Shown here: piece after piece, positions 1-12,200 of the stretch
Layout: each line of letters begins with the position of its first letter
Numbering within the stretch: the first letter of the stretch is position 1
Assembly: GCA_963978895.1 (NCBI GenBank)
Contig: OZ022246.1
Span: forward strand, 19,243,840 to 19,307,839
Direction of reading: 5' to 3'
DNA: 64,000 nt
Source of the DNA: Erpobdella octoculata
Taxonomy: Eukaryota > Annelida > Clitellata > Hirudinida > Erpobdellidae
Translations under genes and position numbers: made by a program
Notes under the pieces: model-generated
The model's input: the letters and a program-made list of their open reading frames with translations, nothing else
Database searches by the model: none
Told to the model about the DNA's origin: nothing

Positions 1-584
1 CAACAAAGAAAACCCTGAACAGTGGAAGAGAACACATTGGTATTTAAACTTTATTACTACATGTTATATGACCTGAATAAAAATAGCGTTATATCTACGT
101 TTATAATTTTATTATCAAAGCTAACTCCGCCTCGCTAATTGCGAGCCAGTCCCAAGCCTGGAGAAAGGAGGAGGGAAAGTAAAAAAGATCAAATTCTGAT
201 CAACGACAGGAAGTATTTAACTGCTTCCTACATACAGACATTAGAGTCTTAAAACACCTGGTGTAAAGGACTATGAACTATTAGAAAAAAAGAGCGATCA
301 GCTTGCGTTTTGTTTTTTATTTGGGATTGTTAAATTTATTGTTTTTAAGCTAGATAGTTATAAGGCGACTAAGGCGCCCGTTAAATCAAAATAAGTATTT
401 AGAAAAACACAATCGTTTCGTAATCGACTCCTAGTGACATATATGAAAGATATCTCAGATATTTTCATGAAAAAAATGGCGGATATTCGATGGCGGGATT
501 GTGTTATGGAAAACAATGTGCTGAATATTCGATGGAGAGATACCTCAGATTGTGTAATAAAAAAAAAGATGGTGCTTATTTGAT

Positions 585-911
585 TTGAAATATGATTTCA
601 ACAAAGATCTAAAAGATGTGAAGGTAGAAGAAAAAGCAGACAGTTCCGATAAATCGTGCAAAGATGTTCAGGACGAGGCATGCAAAAAAAGCTGTGATGA
701 GCCTTGCAGAAATGGCGACGATGAGCCAAAAAGAGACTCTGTTGATGAGCCAAAGAAAGACTGGAAGAAACTGCGTCAAACGGTCAAGAGACTTGACCAT
801 GTTGTTTTCGAATTGCGGTCAAGACCACGAGTAAAGATCAAGGTATTTTGTGTTTGTGGCCGAGTCGCATTTCCCAAAAGCGACTATGCTGTTTGGAACG
901 AACAGGATTAA
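585..911 (+). pseudogene. Probable C-terminal fragment of an LTR-retroelement polyprotein
   Basis: A 108-residue reading frame. The first half is charged (Lys/Asp/Glu with several Cys) and the second half is basic, ending in a stop at 909-911. I recognise no domain. The retroelement call rests on context: the stop is followed within a few bases by a purine-rich run (911-919) and then by sequence starting TGTT, which is how gypsy-type elements end. It could instead be a host hypothetical exon. No upstream pol domains are seen in 1-584, so if it is an element it is truncated. Confidence 0.3.
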
Positions 912-922
912 GAAGGGGGTAG

Positions 923-1083
923 TGTTATATCTATGGTACTAATTTCACTTTTCCCATCTATTGATATCCCGACAAGTATATTTATTAACATTGATTATAT
1001 TATAAGGTATAAGTAGCATTAACCAAGCTTTATTTATTATCACCCAATTATCTTCTGGACCTGTTATACGATTTGACGATTTT

Positions 1084-1089
<6 letters not shown>
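923..1089 (+). repeat. Candidate solo 3' LTR (TGTT...AACA)
   Basis: The segment starts TGTTATATC just after a polypurine run and ends ACAACA directly before a TA microsatellite. TG...CA ends and length (167 bp) suit a short gypsy LTR. No second copy was found in the window, so this is inferred from the ends only. Confidence 0.3.

Positions 1090-1152
<63 letters not shown>
1090..1152. repeat. (TA)n microsatellite
   Basis: Uninterrupted TA dinucleotides of about 62 bp, abutting the candidate LTR end. Confidence 0.95.
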
Positions 1153-1157
<5 letters not shown>

Positions 1158-2160
1158 AATGTTTGTGATTCTGTTTTTCTATCATTTATTGAAATCTGAA
1201 TCGCTGGAGCAATTTTGATGGAATTTGGCATGGAGGTAGTTCTCATACCAGGGAAAAAATTTAAAAAGGTTTGGACTTCCTACTCCGAGCCCGGCTCAGG
1301 GGGAGCCAAAAACCCTTCCGTGCCAAAAGTGCCGATGCATTATTAATTTTTGTAAGCATTTATTATTTATTTGTTTATCTTAAAAACCAACCACAAGTTT
1401 TTTTATTGATTTGTGTATACAACACAGTTGTTAAGTCTGATAAACTAACTACAAGTTTCAATAAGCTTTATTGAATTATTGCGAAGATATTACATGTGAG
1501 CAAAAACTTAACTCAAAGAATGGCTTCCACTTGGCAGCCTAGCGTTATGATCCTCTCCAGCAATCATTTTATCTTACCTGATAAGACAATCACATAATTA
1601 ACATTTTGGGCGATTTGAAGTGAAATATCAATGTTTGTGTTTATTTAGTAAACAAAATCCAAACCTGCTATTTTGTTTATTTTTAAACTAATTTCCAAAT
1701 TTTCAAAATGGTAAACCGTCCAAATTAAATTGCGTTAAATAACATATCAAGCCTCTTAATTTTACTTTGAAAAAATTTAATTGAAAAAACATCGGCTCGT
1801 AAAAAAGTTTTTTTGCATTCTACATAGCATTAAGCTGAATTTTATATGTATTTTTTTTCATTTGTTTATTTTCCTTATAATAGCAATATCGCTTACAAAC
1901 CGTTTAAGTCTTATACTGTTGTCTATGAACATGCTTTGTTTTTAAACTAAACTGTAGATTGTAAAAACAAATTCCTCTAATTGTTTATTATACAAAACTC
2001 AATAATGATTAGATGCTGATATTATAGCAGCTTTTCTAGATAACTATCTACTTACGCAAAAATTATTTGAAGCATTAATCATATACACATAACAGGTTTA
2101 TATCATGAAATTCCTTAATGACTTCCAAACTGTAAATGTAATGTTTTGAAATTTTATTTC
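1153..2160. other. AT-rich stretch without a recognisable gene
   Basis: No convincing coding region. A short frame near 1271-1474 has no family resemblance. The 1590-1960 part is AT-rich with poly-A/T runs. Confidence 0.5.
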
Positions 2161-2163
2161 TAA

Positions 2164-2660
2164 CTAGCGGGGTTACCCGGCGTTGCCCGGGGTTTTTAGA
2201 GGTTTTTCTAATGTTTGTCTCTCTCGCTCCCGTTTCCTTCTCCACTTTCCCGTTTTCGTCGCGTTCCCGGTCGCTTTTCCGCTCTCGGTCGTTTTCCAGC
2301 TCCCGGTCGCTTTCCCGCTCAGAAGTTTTGTTATCGATTTCTCTCTTGCTCGCGTTTCCTTCCAAGCTTGCTCTCCCGATTCCAGTCGCTTTCCGCGTTC
2401 CCGGTCGCTTTCCGCGTTCCCGGTCGCTTTCCGCGTTCCCGGTCGCTTTCCCGTTCCCGGTCGCTTTTCCGTTCCCGGTCGCTTTCCCGTTCCCGGTCGC
2501 TTTCCCGTACCCGGTTGCTTTCCCGTTCCCGCTCACGCTTGCTCTCCCGTTCCCGGTCATGCTTGCTCTTCCATTCCCGGTCACGGTTGCTCTCCCGTTC
2601 CCGTTCCCGTTCACGCTCATTTTCTCTTTTCCATTCTTTCATAACTCCTGTTAGCCTATA
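2164..2660 (+). mobile_element. GC-rich repeat family, copy A (CTAGCGGGG head plus CCCGGTCGCTTT tandem)
   Basis: It starts CTAGCGGGGTTACCCGGCGT, then continues through TTGCCCGGGGTTTTTAGAGG into many 12-18 bp repeats of CCCGGTCGCTTT type. The same head occurs at 18510 and 51104, and in inverted form at about 3074. The layout (fixed head, simple GC-rich tandem, fixed tail seen at 3165 and 18849) resembles a non-LTR-derived or SINE-like repeat. Frames across it (Asn-Gly-Lys-Ala-Thr or Ser-Arg runs on both strands) follow from the tandem repeat and are not proteins. Confidence 0.7.
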
Positions 2661-2719
2661 AAACGTAAAATAGATTTGCTAAGACTATATATATATATGA
2701 ATGTTTGTGGGTTAGTTTG

Positions 2720-3074
2720 TCTATTATAGAAACGGGAAAGCGACCCGGAACGGACAGCGAGCGGGAACGGAAAAGCAAGCGTGAGCGGGAATGGGAGAGC
2801 AAACGTAAGCGGGAACGGGACAGCGACCGGGAACGGGAAAACGACCTGGAGCGGGAAAGCGACCGGGAGCGGGAAAGCTACCGGGAGCGGGAAAGCGACC
2901 GGGAGCGGGAAAGCGACCGGGAGCGGGAAAGCGACCGGCAGCGGGAAAACGACCGAAAACGGGAAAGCAAATAGGAGTGGGAAAGCAGGTGGGAAAGGAA
3001 ACGGGAGAGAAAGAGACAAACATTAGAAAAACCTCTAAAAAACCCGGGCAACGCCGGGTATCTCCGCTAGTACA
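2720..3074 (-). mobile_element. GC-rich repeat family, copy B, inverted relative to copy A
   Basis: The reverse complement of the same family: AAGCGACCGGGAGCGGG-type tandem repeats followed by the reverse of the CTAGCGGG head at 3030-3074. Copies A and B are tail to tail around an AT-rich spacer (2661-2719), making a large imperfect inverted repeat. Confidence 0.7.
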
Positions 3075-3164
3075 TACATAAACACACACACAGACACACA
3101 TACATGCACATACACATACATACATACACACATACATACGCACATATATATATATATATATATA
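3075..3164. repeat. CA/CATA and TA microsatellite
   Basis: Mixed ACAC/ACATACAT tract followed by (TA)n at 3146-3164, lying between copy B and a family tail. Confidence 0.85.
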
Positions 3165-3310
3165 GTTCCCGCTCGCTCACCCGCTCCGCTCCGCTCATTT
3201 TGTGACGGATTTCAAAATTTTTTTTTCTATATTTGATTCCCCTTGACTCTCAAGGTTGTGTGAAAATTTCATTACGATCGGATGAATGGTGTAACAATGC
3301 ATGAATAACA
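3165..3310 (+). mobile_element. GC-rich repeat family, 3' tail module
   Basis: Starts GTTCCCGCTCGCTCACCCGC and continues through CTCAAGGTTGTGTGAAAATT to a CATA microsatellite. It is nearly identical to 18849-19010, which is the tail of a more complete copy. Ending in a simple repeat is typical of non-LTR retroelement or SINE 3' ends. Confidence 0.7.
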
Positions 3311-3472
3311 TACCTATATACATACATACATACATACATACATACATACATACATACATACATACATACATACATAAATACATACATACATACATACATA
3401 CATACATACATACATACATACATACATACATACATACATACATACATACATACATACATACATACATACAAA
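3311..3472. repeat. (CATA)n microsatellite
   Basis: About 160 bp of CATA tetranucleotides with one imperfection. The Tyr-Ile-His-Thr and Met-Tyr-Val-Cys frames over it are artefacts. Confidence 0.95.
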
Positions 3473-3676
3473 CATTCATTTTTATATATATAGATATATA
3501 TATTTTGACACTTATTTTGTCTATATATGAAATAAAAAGTTGTATACACAAAAAAAACGTATATTTATACTAAAACCTCAGAATTGTTTGTGTCATTTAA
3601 TTGTTAATTCTAGTTTGGTCTTTTTTAAAAGTTTTGGATTTTAACCTAAATCTACCAAATGCTTCACACGTTTTAG

Positions 3677-3889
3677 ATGATAAACTTCAATTTCAGAAAG
3701 CATACTGTCTTAGACGATGTTGTGTGCAAGATCACCTCCACGACTATATTTGATTGCTTTTGGAAGGGACTTAAAACGCATCTGCTCAATGACCTTGAAG
3801 CCTCTAGAGAGTTACGCCACTATCAATTTGTCAAGCAGTTTTTAAGTTACAATTATGAAAACAACTTCAGTTATTCCTGCAATTATTAA
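3677..3889 (+). CDS. Possible single host exon, unrecognised
   Basis: A 70-residue frame in a locally GC-richer patch with balanced composition (segment LDDVVCKITSTTIFDC, then KGLKTHLLNDLEASRELRHY). A TTTCAG that could be a splice acceptor ends at 3696. The coding look stops near 3845, where the sequence turns AT-rich. I do not recognise the family and no neighbouring exon was found. It could be a stray exon, a pseudogene piece or chance. Confidence 0.3.
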   Translation: MINFNFRKHTVLDDVVCKITSTTIFDCFWKGLKTHLLNDLEASRELRHYQFVKQFLSYNYENNFSYSCNY

Positions 3890-4880
3890 ACAGAGTTTGA
3901 CTTCTGATATTTCATTTTAGTATTTGCTTTGAAAACATAATTCAGTGAACCCGGTATTTATCTAGTACTAATATCAATTGACGTAGCTCTATAATTAAAC
4001 TATTTAAATTCCAACAGCCCATAAAGAAATGGTGTCCTGCGTAATAGAAACGTGTTCGTGGTGTTAATATATTACTTTTCTTCTTTTACTTTTATTTTTT
4101 TAACACCAAGTTGGCTTACAAATATATTTATTAAATGTTTTTTCGAGAACAATACTTTGCAATAAAATTCACATATTAAGAAATTGATACACTCAATCAT
4201 TCTAAGGCGATTCAGTTGAATTTTTCCTTATGTACAATAACGAGAATAATGAAAAAATAAGGTTTTCCAAAAAACTTCAAAATTTCAAAAGAAGAGACAC
4301 TTTAATTTAATATTTATTTATGTTAAATTATTTTCTATTAATTTAGTTGTTTGAGCAAATAAAAGACCAGTTGAAAATGACTTTTAATTCAATTATTTTC
4401 TACTACCTATTTTAAAACATGTTGACTTTAAATTCGTTATTAGTTATACAAAATCAGTATTAATAGTTTTTGATATTTGATATTAATTCAAAATATTCTT
4501 GAAAAAAAGTTCATCTAGAGAACAAACTGATACAGTTTTACACATACAAATATCAATTTTCAAAACAAACTTAACTGCTTGATTAGTAATTTATGAATAT
4601 TTTGACAAATAGTTTTTCCCACCACTTATGAATTTGTTGGTATTGAGTTATCTAACTTCTAGCCACCCGTTAACAAAAGGTGATGTGCTCGACAGAAACA
4701 TTTCAATGAAATTAACACTTTTCTGTATTACTATAGTTTATTTATATTTTTATAGCAGCAATCCTGACTAAGCCTAATATTTTTTAATAAAATAAAACCC
4801 CAAAAAGTAATGAGAAATTTGAATAAATAAATTTTTTGAATATATGGAGAAATAAACTTCTGTGTAATTTTTTTGGTTAT
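3890..4880. other. AT-rich stretch with two degenerate repeat copies
   Basis: No gene is seen. Two of the eight window copies of a degenerate motif (core CCACCCGTTAACAAGAGGTG and variants) lie at about 4009-4048 and 4652-4692. Confidence 0.5.
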
Positions 4881-5360
4881 TTGTCTTGCCGAAAACACAA
4901 CGAATGCGTCTGTTATGTCAATCTCAATTTATTGTCCGTTTTCGTTTCACCACCAACAAAGGAATAATCATTAAGCTAATCGTCTTGAGTCAGAAAAGGA
5001 CGCACAAGAACAACCGCTTAACAGAGCGTGTGTGTGGTTTGTTTAACGTCTGTATCTTTCAGTTAGACAATTTAGACGGTATGTATGTTTGAGTGTTTGG
5101 TGACGTGTTTATGTCGGCTTTGAGGAAGGGAGGCCACCGAAAGCACATGGCTTTCGTAGGCACATGGCTCGACTCACTCCAGCCCGCCAACTACTGAGGT
5201 ACAATAAGTTGGACAAAGACCGGCAAATTGACCTCCCATGCAGCTAGCAATTTAAACCAGCCTCGGATGATCCTCATAGGCTATGGTATCGCTCCGCCGC
5301 CTGCCTCCTCCTCACTCCTCCTCCTCTAGGCTTAAGAGAGCCTTGATACACAAACATTTA
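4881..5360. repeat. GC-richer island, probably an old repeat
   Basis: About 480 bp of clearly higher G+C than its surroundings. The part reading GGTTTGTTTAACGTCTGTAT (about 5037) resembles 16530-16570 (TTTGTTTCATTGACTAACGT). The 68-residue frame at 4886-5092 has no recognisable domain. I regard it as interspersed repeat, not a gene. Confidence 0.35.
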
Positions 5361-5417
5361 AGTTTCATCCTCCCAATAATAAAAGGTGTCTTGCGTAATT
5401 GAATCATTTTTGTGAAG

Positions 5418-5419
5418 TA

Positions 5420-5442
<23 letters not shown>
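5418..5442. repeat. (TA)n microsatellite
   Basis: Short uninterrupted TA tract. Confidence 0.85.
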
Positions 5443-5450
<8 letters not shown>

Positions 5451-8400
5451 GTTTAGTTTACAGTTTTTATAACAACAATTTTATTGTTTTGTAGGTATGT
5501 TTTTTTGAAATAATACTTTGCAATTACATTGCGCATTATAATTCTATCAGTTATAAATGTTTTATTTTTTTTATAACATGTTTAATTTCGTTCTTTCACT
5601 ATCATGTCTTCAAATTTATAAACATTAAAAAATTGAATTGTAGATTTATTTTGTACATTTTCCGTGTTAGTGTAAAGCTTATCAATTTATGCACTCAGCC
5701 GCTTTACTCATTATATAAACAAGTTGATTCCGCAATTCAAAGACAAATTATTTTGAAGATATTTCAATAATACAACACATAAACAAACTGTTTAAACTTT
5801 TATTTTTTTATTAAAATTGTATTTTATTTCTATGATAATTATGATTAAAAATTTAACTTGGGCGTTCCTCCACATTTTTCATTAACTAGCCTAAAGTCAC
5901 CACCTGTTAAAGCTAAAGTTTTTTGTAATTTATTAAGAAAAAATAATATTTTTTGCGGGGGTAGATAAGAGTAATGATGACAAAACGCACGCCCGCATGC
6001 AAGCAATATTGACAAAAATAACCCCGACAAAATTCGTAATGAAATTGACTCGTGAAAGGCTGTAATGGCGCAAATATGTTGCTGCAATGTGATTTGGCGC
6101 CAGCTAAACTTTGCCCGTGTAAACGGGCTTTAACTAAAGTTAGAGAAAGGGCTTTTGCTGCTGCTTGTTTAGCCCCTGTAACCATCAACCAAAGTTTGCA
6201 TTGTCATAGCAACTTCGTTTGAACTCATTATGTTTACTTCTCATCGAGGTAATAATTTTACAATGTGGTGTCTTAAAACATTGTTTTCTTAATTTATTTG
6301 AGTTATTAGTCTCATTTTAATATAAAGAGCACCAACCTTAATTTCTAAAATAGAAAATATTCACAAATACTACTATCATCACCAATGCATTTCTTTCTCT
6401 CAACAAACTCTCAGAACAGTTTAACTAGAAATTATATGAATATCTTTTTTCTCTCTACAAATCTTCAGCGCCCTTGTTTAAGTGTGACAAATTAATGCGG
6501 ATTACGTTACAACATCGATAAACCGCTTACCAGCTCCTTGAAATAAAAATATTTAACTGCCAGCCACCCGTTAACAAGAGGTTTGATGTTTAATGCAAGC
6601 AGTTTATTAAAGTTTAATTGTCATTTTTGTTTTTTATTGTTTTTTTATTTATTTCTTTTCAAACGATAAGCCACTAACACCATTTGGAAAACATAGAGCA
6701 AAAAAATGTTATGCAATAGAAACACAATGCGTAGCAATATACAAAAAGAACAAATAATTTTGCGTTCGAACAAAACCGCAAATCAGTAAAAAAAAGAGAA
6801 TGAAATAAGAAAGAAATAAGAGAGGAGACACATGACAAGATTCATTTAAACAACATAGATACCAAATTTAAGAACCTTCACATTTTTCGTTTTTTAAAAT
6901 ATTCGTTTTTTTTAGAAAAAAGTTATCGAATTGCGATTGCAAAATTTATTTTAGCAGAATAACAAACAGAGCCAAAGGCAAGTAAATAGCCACCCAGTGA
7001 CCGCTTAACAATTTCTTTAAATACATATATTTAAGTTACAAGTGGCCGTAAACAAAAGGTGTTTTGCGCATTTTAAACATTCCCATGATGTAGTTTTTAT
7101 AAACCCAATTCCTTTTAGTTCTTATATTTTTACTTATGTTTTTTACAATAGCAATTTAGCTTACAAAACCAAAAAAAGTATCCTTTGAGTATTTATACTA
7201 TCATGGCTATATAAGTTTCCTTCGTTGCATTGCACGTGATTACATGTCAGAATATCATTATAGCTCAAATATATATTATTTTGTGCTTTACAGAGAAGAG
7301 TTTCAGATTTAAAAAATTAAATTAAAAATCTATTATTATGTATGAGAGATGAGCTCTCATTTGAAATTAAGTGGCAAAGTTATTAATGTATTTTTTTAAT
7401 TTTTTTTAATAACATGATTCTCTGTGTATCTATTATTTTAGTTTGTTGCATTGCACGTGATTACGTTATAAGATTATATTAATCACTCTAACGTTTTGTT
7501 TTTTACATTAAAGATTCCATGATAATCTGGGCCAGATTTAAAAATAAAAGTAAAAATTAATTGTTTATATTTATCCGACCCACCAATGCAATTGTTTGTA
7601 ATCCAATATTGTTCATATCTTTGAATGATATTTATTGCATCCTGCTTTTGGAAGATGTCAGTGGCAAACAAAGTGACGATATTGTTTTCTCGATAACTAA
7701 AATTATTATTATAATTTGAGAGTTACATGTTTTTTTTAGCTGATCCTTACATGAGCCAATTTGGTAGAAATTCCGTATTGAGAGGTTGTTATGACTGTAA
7801 AACTCCGAATGAATTTATCAGTATTTTGTTTCTAATTTAACTTTTTAGAAAAAAACTAAAAATTAAATATAGCTTAAGCCAGCATCGGGAAGACTCTGAA
7901 GTGTAATGAAAAAATAAATAAATGTGGTAATCAACAAGAAAAATTACACTGCTTCGACTTGGATAGCCACCAGTGACGGATCTAGGAGGAGAAGGGGAAG
8001 ATGCATCTACCTATTATGAACAAACTTGGATATTGGGCCAAAGCGTAACTGCCCCCTGGCGACCATGGCTTGCTTTTTAAGTGCTTCATCAAGTTTGTTC
8101 CATTTCTTCTTTTTAAAAAGCTACCGCAGTTTTTGATCTTGCACTTTGACTTGTCAACTAATTGCTCATAATCAAAATATTTTCATACATTTCTTTCTTG
8201 TTTTCTTCCATTATTGTTCTTGAACATTTTTCACGCAATGATTACAACAACACTATTAACTATGAATATTAACAAAAGGCCGCGACTAACTAAACAACAC
8301 CCTGTTAGGTAACACCAAATAACTCTATTTTTAAATTTAGATAAAAATAAATCTAATAATTAATTTATTTAAAAAAATACATTAAAAACATTTTTCAGTT

Positions 8401-10287
8401 ATTTATTGTTTTTGTATTATTTAACGGAATTTATTATTCAGTTACTATTACAGTTAAAGTTAATCGCCGTATTTCAGTTACTATTACTATTACCATTATT
8501 TTTCTATTATTTTCCGATTTTAGTTAGTGTTACAGTTAACATGAACATCACTTTTTATGTATTTATAATAAGTGAAGCCAAGTCACGCTCCTCACGACAA
8601 CATAAAATGCAGACTTTATTCAGCAAGAGCTAATTTATAATAGAAGGTATTTTGTTCTTTTTTGAAGGCTGATAGCGCATTCCAAATTTTTGGTAATGAA
8701 TTTAATTGCTTGGTGTAGTTCAGAGTTATAATGACATTGGAATTTTGTTATTTTTGAAACACTAAAAATCATTTTTAATCTATTATTGAACTTTTCTTAT
8801 AAAGTATCGCAGAATTGCTTGATGATTTAGGATAAATGGCAATATAAATTGCAAATTAATTAAAACAACTGATTTGCGCCATTATCAAGTAATGCACAGA
8901 TACATATTATAAAAAAACCAGTTTACAGTAGTTAAAACAGTTTTTGACTTTTCCTTATTGCAAATGTTGAACTAATTTTGACTTTTGATATCTAACCCCG
9001 ATTTATTTTTTGCCTCCAAATGTTTTGTGTTTTGAATTTTTTTTGCTGAACCTAACATGAACTTCAATAAAATAATCATTTAATACAGCTAAGTGGCCAC
9101 ACGTTAATTTAACGAAAAACTAATGGTGTTTTTTATGTAGATTAAAAAAGTGTATAGTATTCAAAACAAACTTCCAAATAGCACCGTTGTAGAAACAAAA
9201 AATCATTATTATAAAATAAACACTTATTTGGGTTGAACTGAAAATTTATTAAAAACTCAATTTGTTTAGAAAACGTTTGCTCAAAACTCTTTTCAAAATT
9301 GTTTTATTGTATAGTTACGCTAATTTCAAAGACATTCATCAATTCATTGACATCTGTTGTGAGTTCTTGTTAGACAACATAGGACGTACGTATAAAATAG
9401 CTAGAAAAACCCCGCTTATTTAACCCCGATCCTAACCTACTACCTTTGTACCTCAGCGCATCCAAATTGCACACTGAACGGCACGTTACTTAAAATTTCG
9501 TTGTCTTTATACTCAAAAGTGTTTTGCAAAAGTAATTTGTCGTTTTAAAGAAATGTTTATACTTTTACTATTTTGTCTGATAATTTTTATTGTCTAATCA
9601 ATAATTATTATTGTACAATAAATAGTCATTATTGTCCAATAAATTTAAAAACCATTCTAAGGAATTTTTATACGTTTGGCAATATTATAAAAGTTGGTTT
9701 CAGAAGCGTATATGAGCAAAAGTGTAAAAAAGAAGCTTAATGGCTGGCTATATGGTGAGAAAAATAAATTATAAAACAAGTGATTTGTCGTTTTAAAAAA
9801 TTGTTAATACTTCTACTATTATGCTTTCAGACTGTTCATTGTCTTTTTTTTCTAATTTATAACCTCAGTAAATCTACTGAATCGAAGAATTGCAATAAAA
9901 ATTGTTTTTGTTTTAATAGATTTACTGTAATTGTACTTCTAATTTATTAAAATTGATTGCTGGTAATGATTTCTTTTTGATATGAAAATAAAACAAGCAT
10001 AATGAAAAACGTTTGCTCAAAACTTTTTATGACACAAATGTTTTACAATATTGCATTGTTAGCGAAAATACATGTGTTTGGAATTTTTCATATCAATTGG
10101 ACTTGTAGAAGTGGTTGAGAAATTGATTACAAAACAGGGATGCCGACATACAAACAATGTCAATTAAATAAAAGCGCGTTATATTATTATATGAATTTAA
10201 ATGAAAATAACACAATTTTGTTTTTTGGTGAGTAATATGAAATTACCCTAAAGGGACTACCTCAGCACAGCGTCGCTGTCTGTAAAA
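5443..10287. other. Long AT-rich interval without a recognisable gene
   Basis: Poly-A/T rich DNA. It holds three degenerate motif copies (about 6541-6588, 7019-7070 and 9080-9140) and the repeat pair at 9520-9550 and 9776-9800 (GATTTGTCGTTTTAAA-like). Short frames at 5845-6188, 7483-7671 and 8406-8633 show no domain. Confidence 0.5.
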
Positions 10288-10292
10288 CACAA

Positions 10293-10465
10293 TGTTGTGT
10301 TTTTCAGAAAACTTTATTCTTTCAAAACACAATATAAATAACAAAAAACATGTAATGTAAAAACCGCGCAACTCGCTAAACACTAAAAAGAACTTTCTCG
10401 CAACAACTCGGTAGCTAGCTTGGAAGACGCACCTGACTACACCTGGAGTGTCTCGTCACACAACA
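10293..10465 (-). repeat. 3' LTR of the gypsy element
   Basis: 173 bp, TGTTGTG...CACAACA, matching 14787-14957 almost base for base. On the plus strand it is preceded by CACAA, the target duplication. Confidence 0.93.
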
Positions 10466-10476
10466 CCTTCCCACAA
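10466..10476 (-). other. Polypurine tract of the gypsy element
   Basis: On the minus strand GTGGGAAGG lies immediately before the 3' LTR. Its position and purine bias fit the plus-strand primer. Confidence 0.6.
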
Positions 10477-10699
10477 GCTTTTGAGTCTTTTCAAAAGCGA
10501 AAACTAAATGTAAAAATTTTTCTAACGAAAAAATCTTAATCAATCTTAGTCAAAATCTTAAATTCTTCAACCGCAGGCGCTCCGAACGTCGTGGTCCGGT
10601 TTCAACTGAAGTATTCGCTTGCGTTGCTGATCTTGTCAGATCCGTCGGTAGAATTTCTCCTGGTACGTTGTCGCACTGGATGGAGAACTCATTGGTAAA

Positions 10700-11074
10700 C
10701 TAGTCGCTTGATTTCCTGTTGATACGGTTGCCGGACTTTTCGTCGTGATTGGACGTGGTCGCTGGACTCCTCGTTGACGTGGTGTCAGATGCGTCGTCTC
10801 CAAGACTCGATGATGTGGAGTAACGTGTAACATAACGTGGGCGGAGTTGTTCCACATGGCGTTTCCAAATCGACCCATTTGAGCACAATCGTACTTGGAT
10901 GCTTCGTGCTCCCAATATTTTCTTGACGATTGCAGGAATCCATCTTGGTTGTTTACCCTGTCTGGGACCACAGTGTAGAGCGTAACAAAAATCTCCAAAT
11001 TTTGTACTTGTGTTGTATTTGGAAAGATTTTTTGTTTGTTTTTTAAATTCGTTTATTCTGCATCTCTCGAGCAA
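10700..11074 (-). pseudogene. gypsy pol C-terminus (integrase C-terminal, GPY/F-like)
   Basis: A 124-residue frame containing FGDFCYALHCG, then a basic stretch ending RPRY. In Mag-like elements this position downstream of the integrase core holds the GPY/F-type module. It is in a different frame from the integrase core (11214-11753), so the two are separated by a frameshift. The Ser/Thr-rich tail is typical of polyprotein ends. Confidence 0.6.
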
Positions 11075-11213
11075 GGCAAGGAGGACATGGCAAAAGAAAA
11101 TCTAATTTGCTTCTGATTTGTCGTCCATTCAAGAGTTCACTTGGGAAAAATCCAGATTTAAAGGGCATTCTCCGATATTGCAAAAGAAAATCTTGCAAAG
11201 CTCTTTGGAGAGA

Positions 11214-11753
11214 TTATGCAGACTTTGTGAGTGATTTTTTAAAAGTTTTTATCAATCGCTCAGCTGCCCCGTTGGTTGCAGGATGATAAGGAGCTCCAGA
11301 AAGATGAATGATGCCTCTTTCTTTGCACCAATTCTGAAATTCTTCAGAAGTAAAGGTTGGAGCATTATTAGTCACCAAAGTGTGGGGGAAACCAAAATGT
11401 GCGAAATTTTCATCCAAAAACTGAGTTGTTTTTGCTGTTATGGAACTTGTCGGATGTATACACGGGTATTTCGAATAGGCATCTACTATAACCAGCCAAT
11501 TAGTTCCAAAAAAATTTATGGCGTGATCCAGATGCACTCTGTCCCAAGGTTTTTCAGGAATCATCCACGGGTGATTCATCATCTTTGGTGGCTTGTTTTG
11601 CTGTTCAGCACAAGAACTACATGAACGACTTAAATTTTCAATATCGTTGTCAATTCGAGGCCAATAAACTATAGTTCTTGCTAAACGCTTCATTCTTTGC
11701 ATTCCATGTCCTGTATGTAATAATTCTCGATTCTTGCTCCAAAGAGTAAACAA
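11214..11753 (-). pseudogene. gypsy integrase core, catalytic Asp replaced
   Basis: A 179-residue frame. The HHCC zinc finger is visible at the N-terminus (HTGHGMQRMK, then CSSC). The RNase H-fold core follows: first Asp in VHLDHAI, and the expected second Asp (family motif T-D-N-G-P) reads TNNAPTF, with Asn for Asp and Ala for Gly. The Glu of the DDE triad sits in NGAAERLIKTF. Loss of the second Asp predicts no strand transfer even if the frame were intact. Confidence 0.85.
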
Positions 11754-11850
11754 CCACTTTCTGTTGAAAGAGAATCAGAAAGTTTCTCATACAGTTTTAA
11801 TTCCGGTTGCATGATTCTGTGAGGCCAGCCGTCTCTCACAAATCGTATCA

Positions 11851-12048
11851 CTATAGAGATAACAGGATCTTTACTTTTGACTCTTTTGATAACAGTCTGG
11901 AATCGGACATTTTTTGGCTGATTGTGTTAATAACGCAAACTGTTGGAACATCTGCATCTTCTTCTGTCGAGTCAAATTCTGTCTTTGCACGCTGGTAGGC
12001 GACTGAGGGCGTCTGCATTTCCGTGTTCTCCGGTCTTTCGATATTCAA
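11851..12048 (-). pseudogene. gypsy linker between RNase H and integrase
   Basis: A short frame beginning NIERPENTEMQTPSVAYQR. In another frame the same bases give the conserved H-G-N-A-D-A-L-S type motif that follows RNase H in Ty3/gypsy, so at least one frameshift is present here. Confidence 0.5.
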
Positions 12049-12200
12049 TTGAGTAGTTGTACTGGCTCAATATCAGGGCCTATCTTGCTAGACGATTTGC
12101 TGCTAGAACCGGAGTTGTTTTTGACGGACCAAACAATGCGAGGAGTGGTTTATGATCTGTCACCAGGATGAATCTACGCCCGTACAAAAATTGATGACAT

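Noticed and set aside
2075..3143. Frames rich in Asn-Gly-Lys-Ala-Thr, Ser-Arg or Phe-Pro-Val on both strands
   Set aside because: They follow the CCCGGTCGCTTT tandem repeat in every frame and lack any domain or conserved start.
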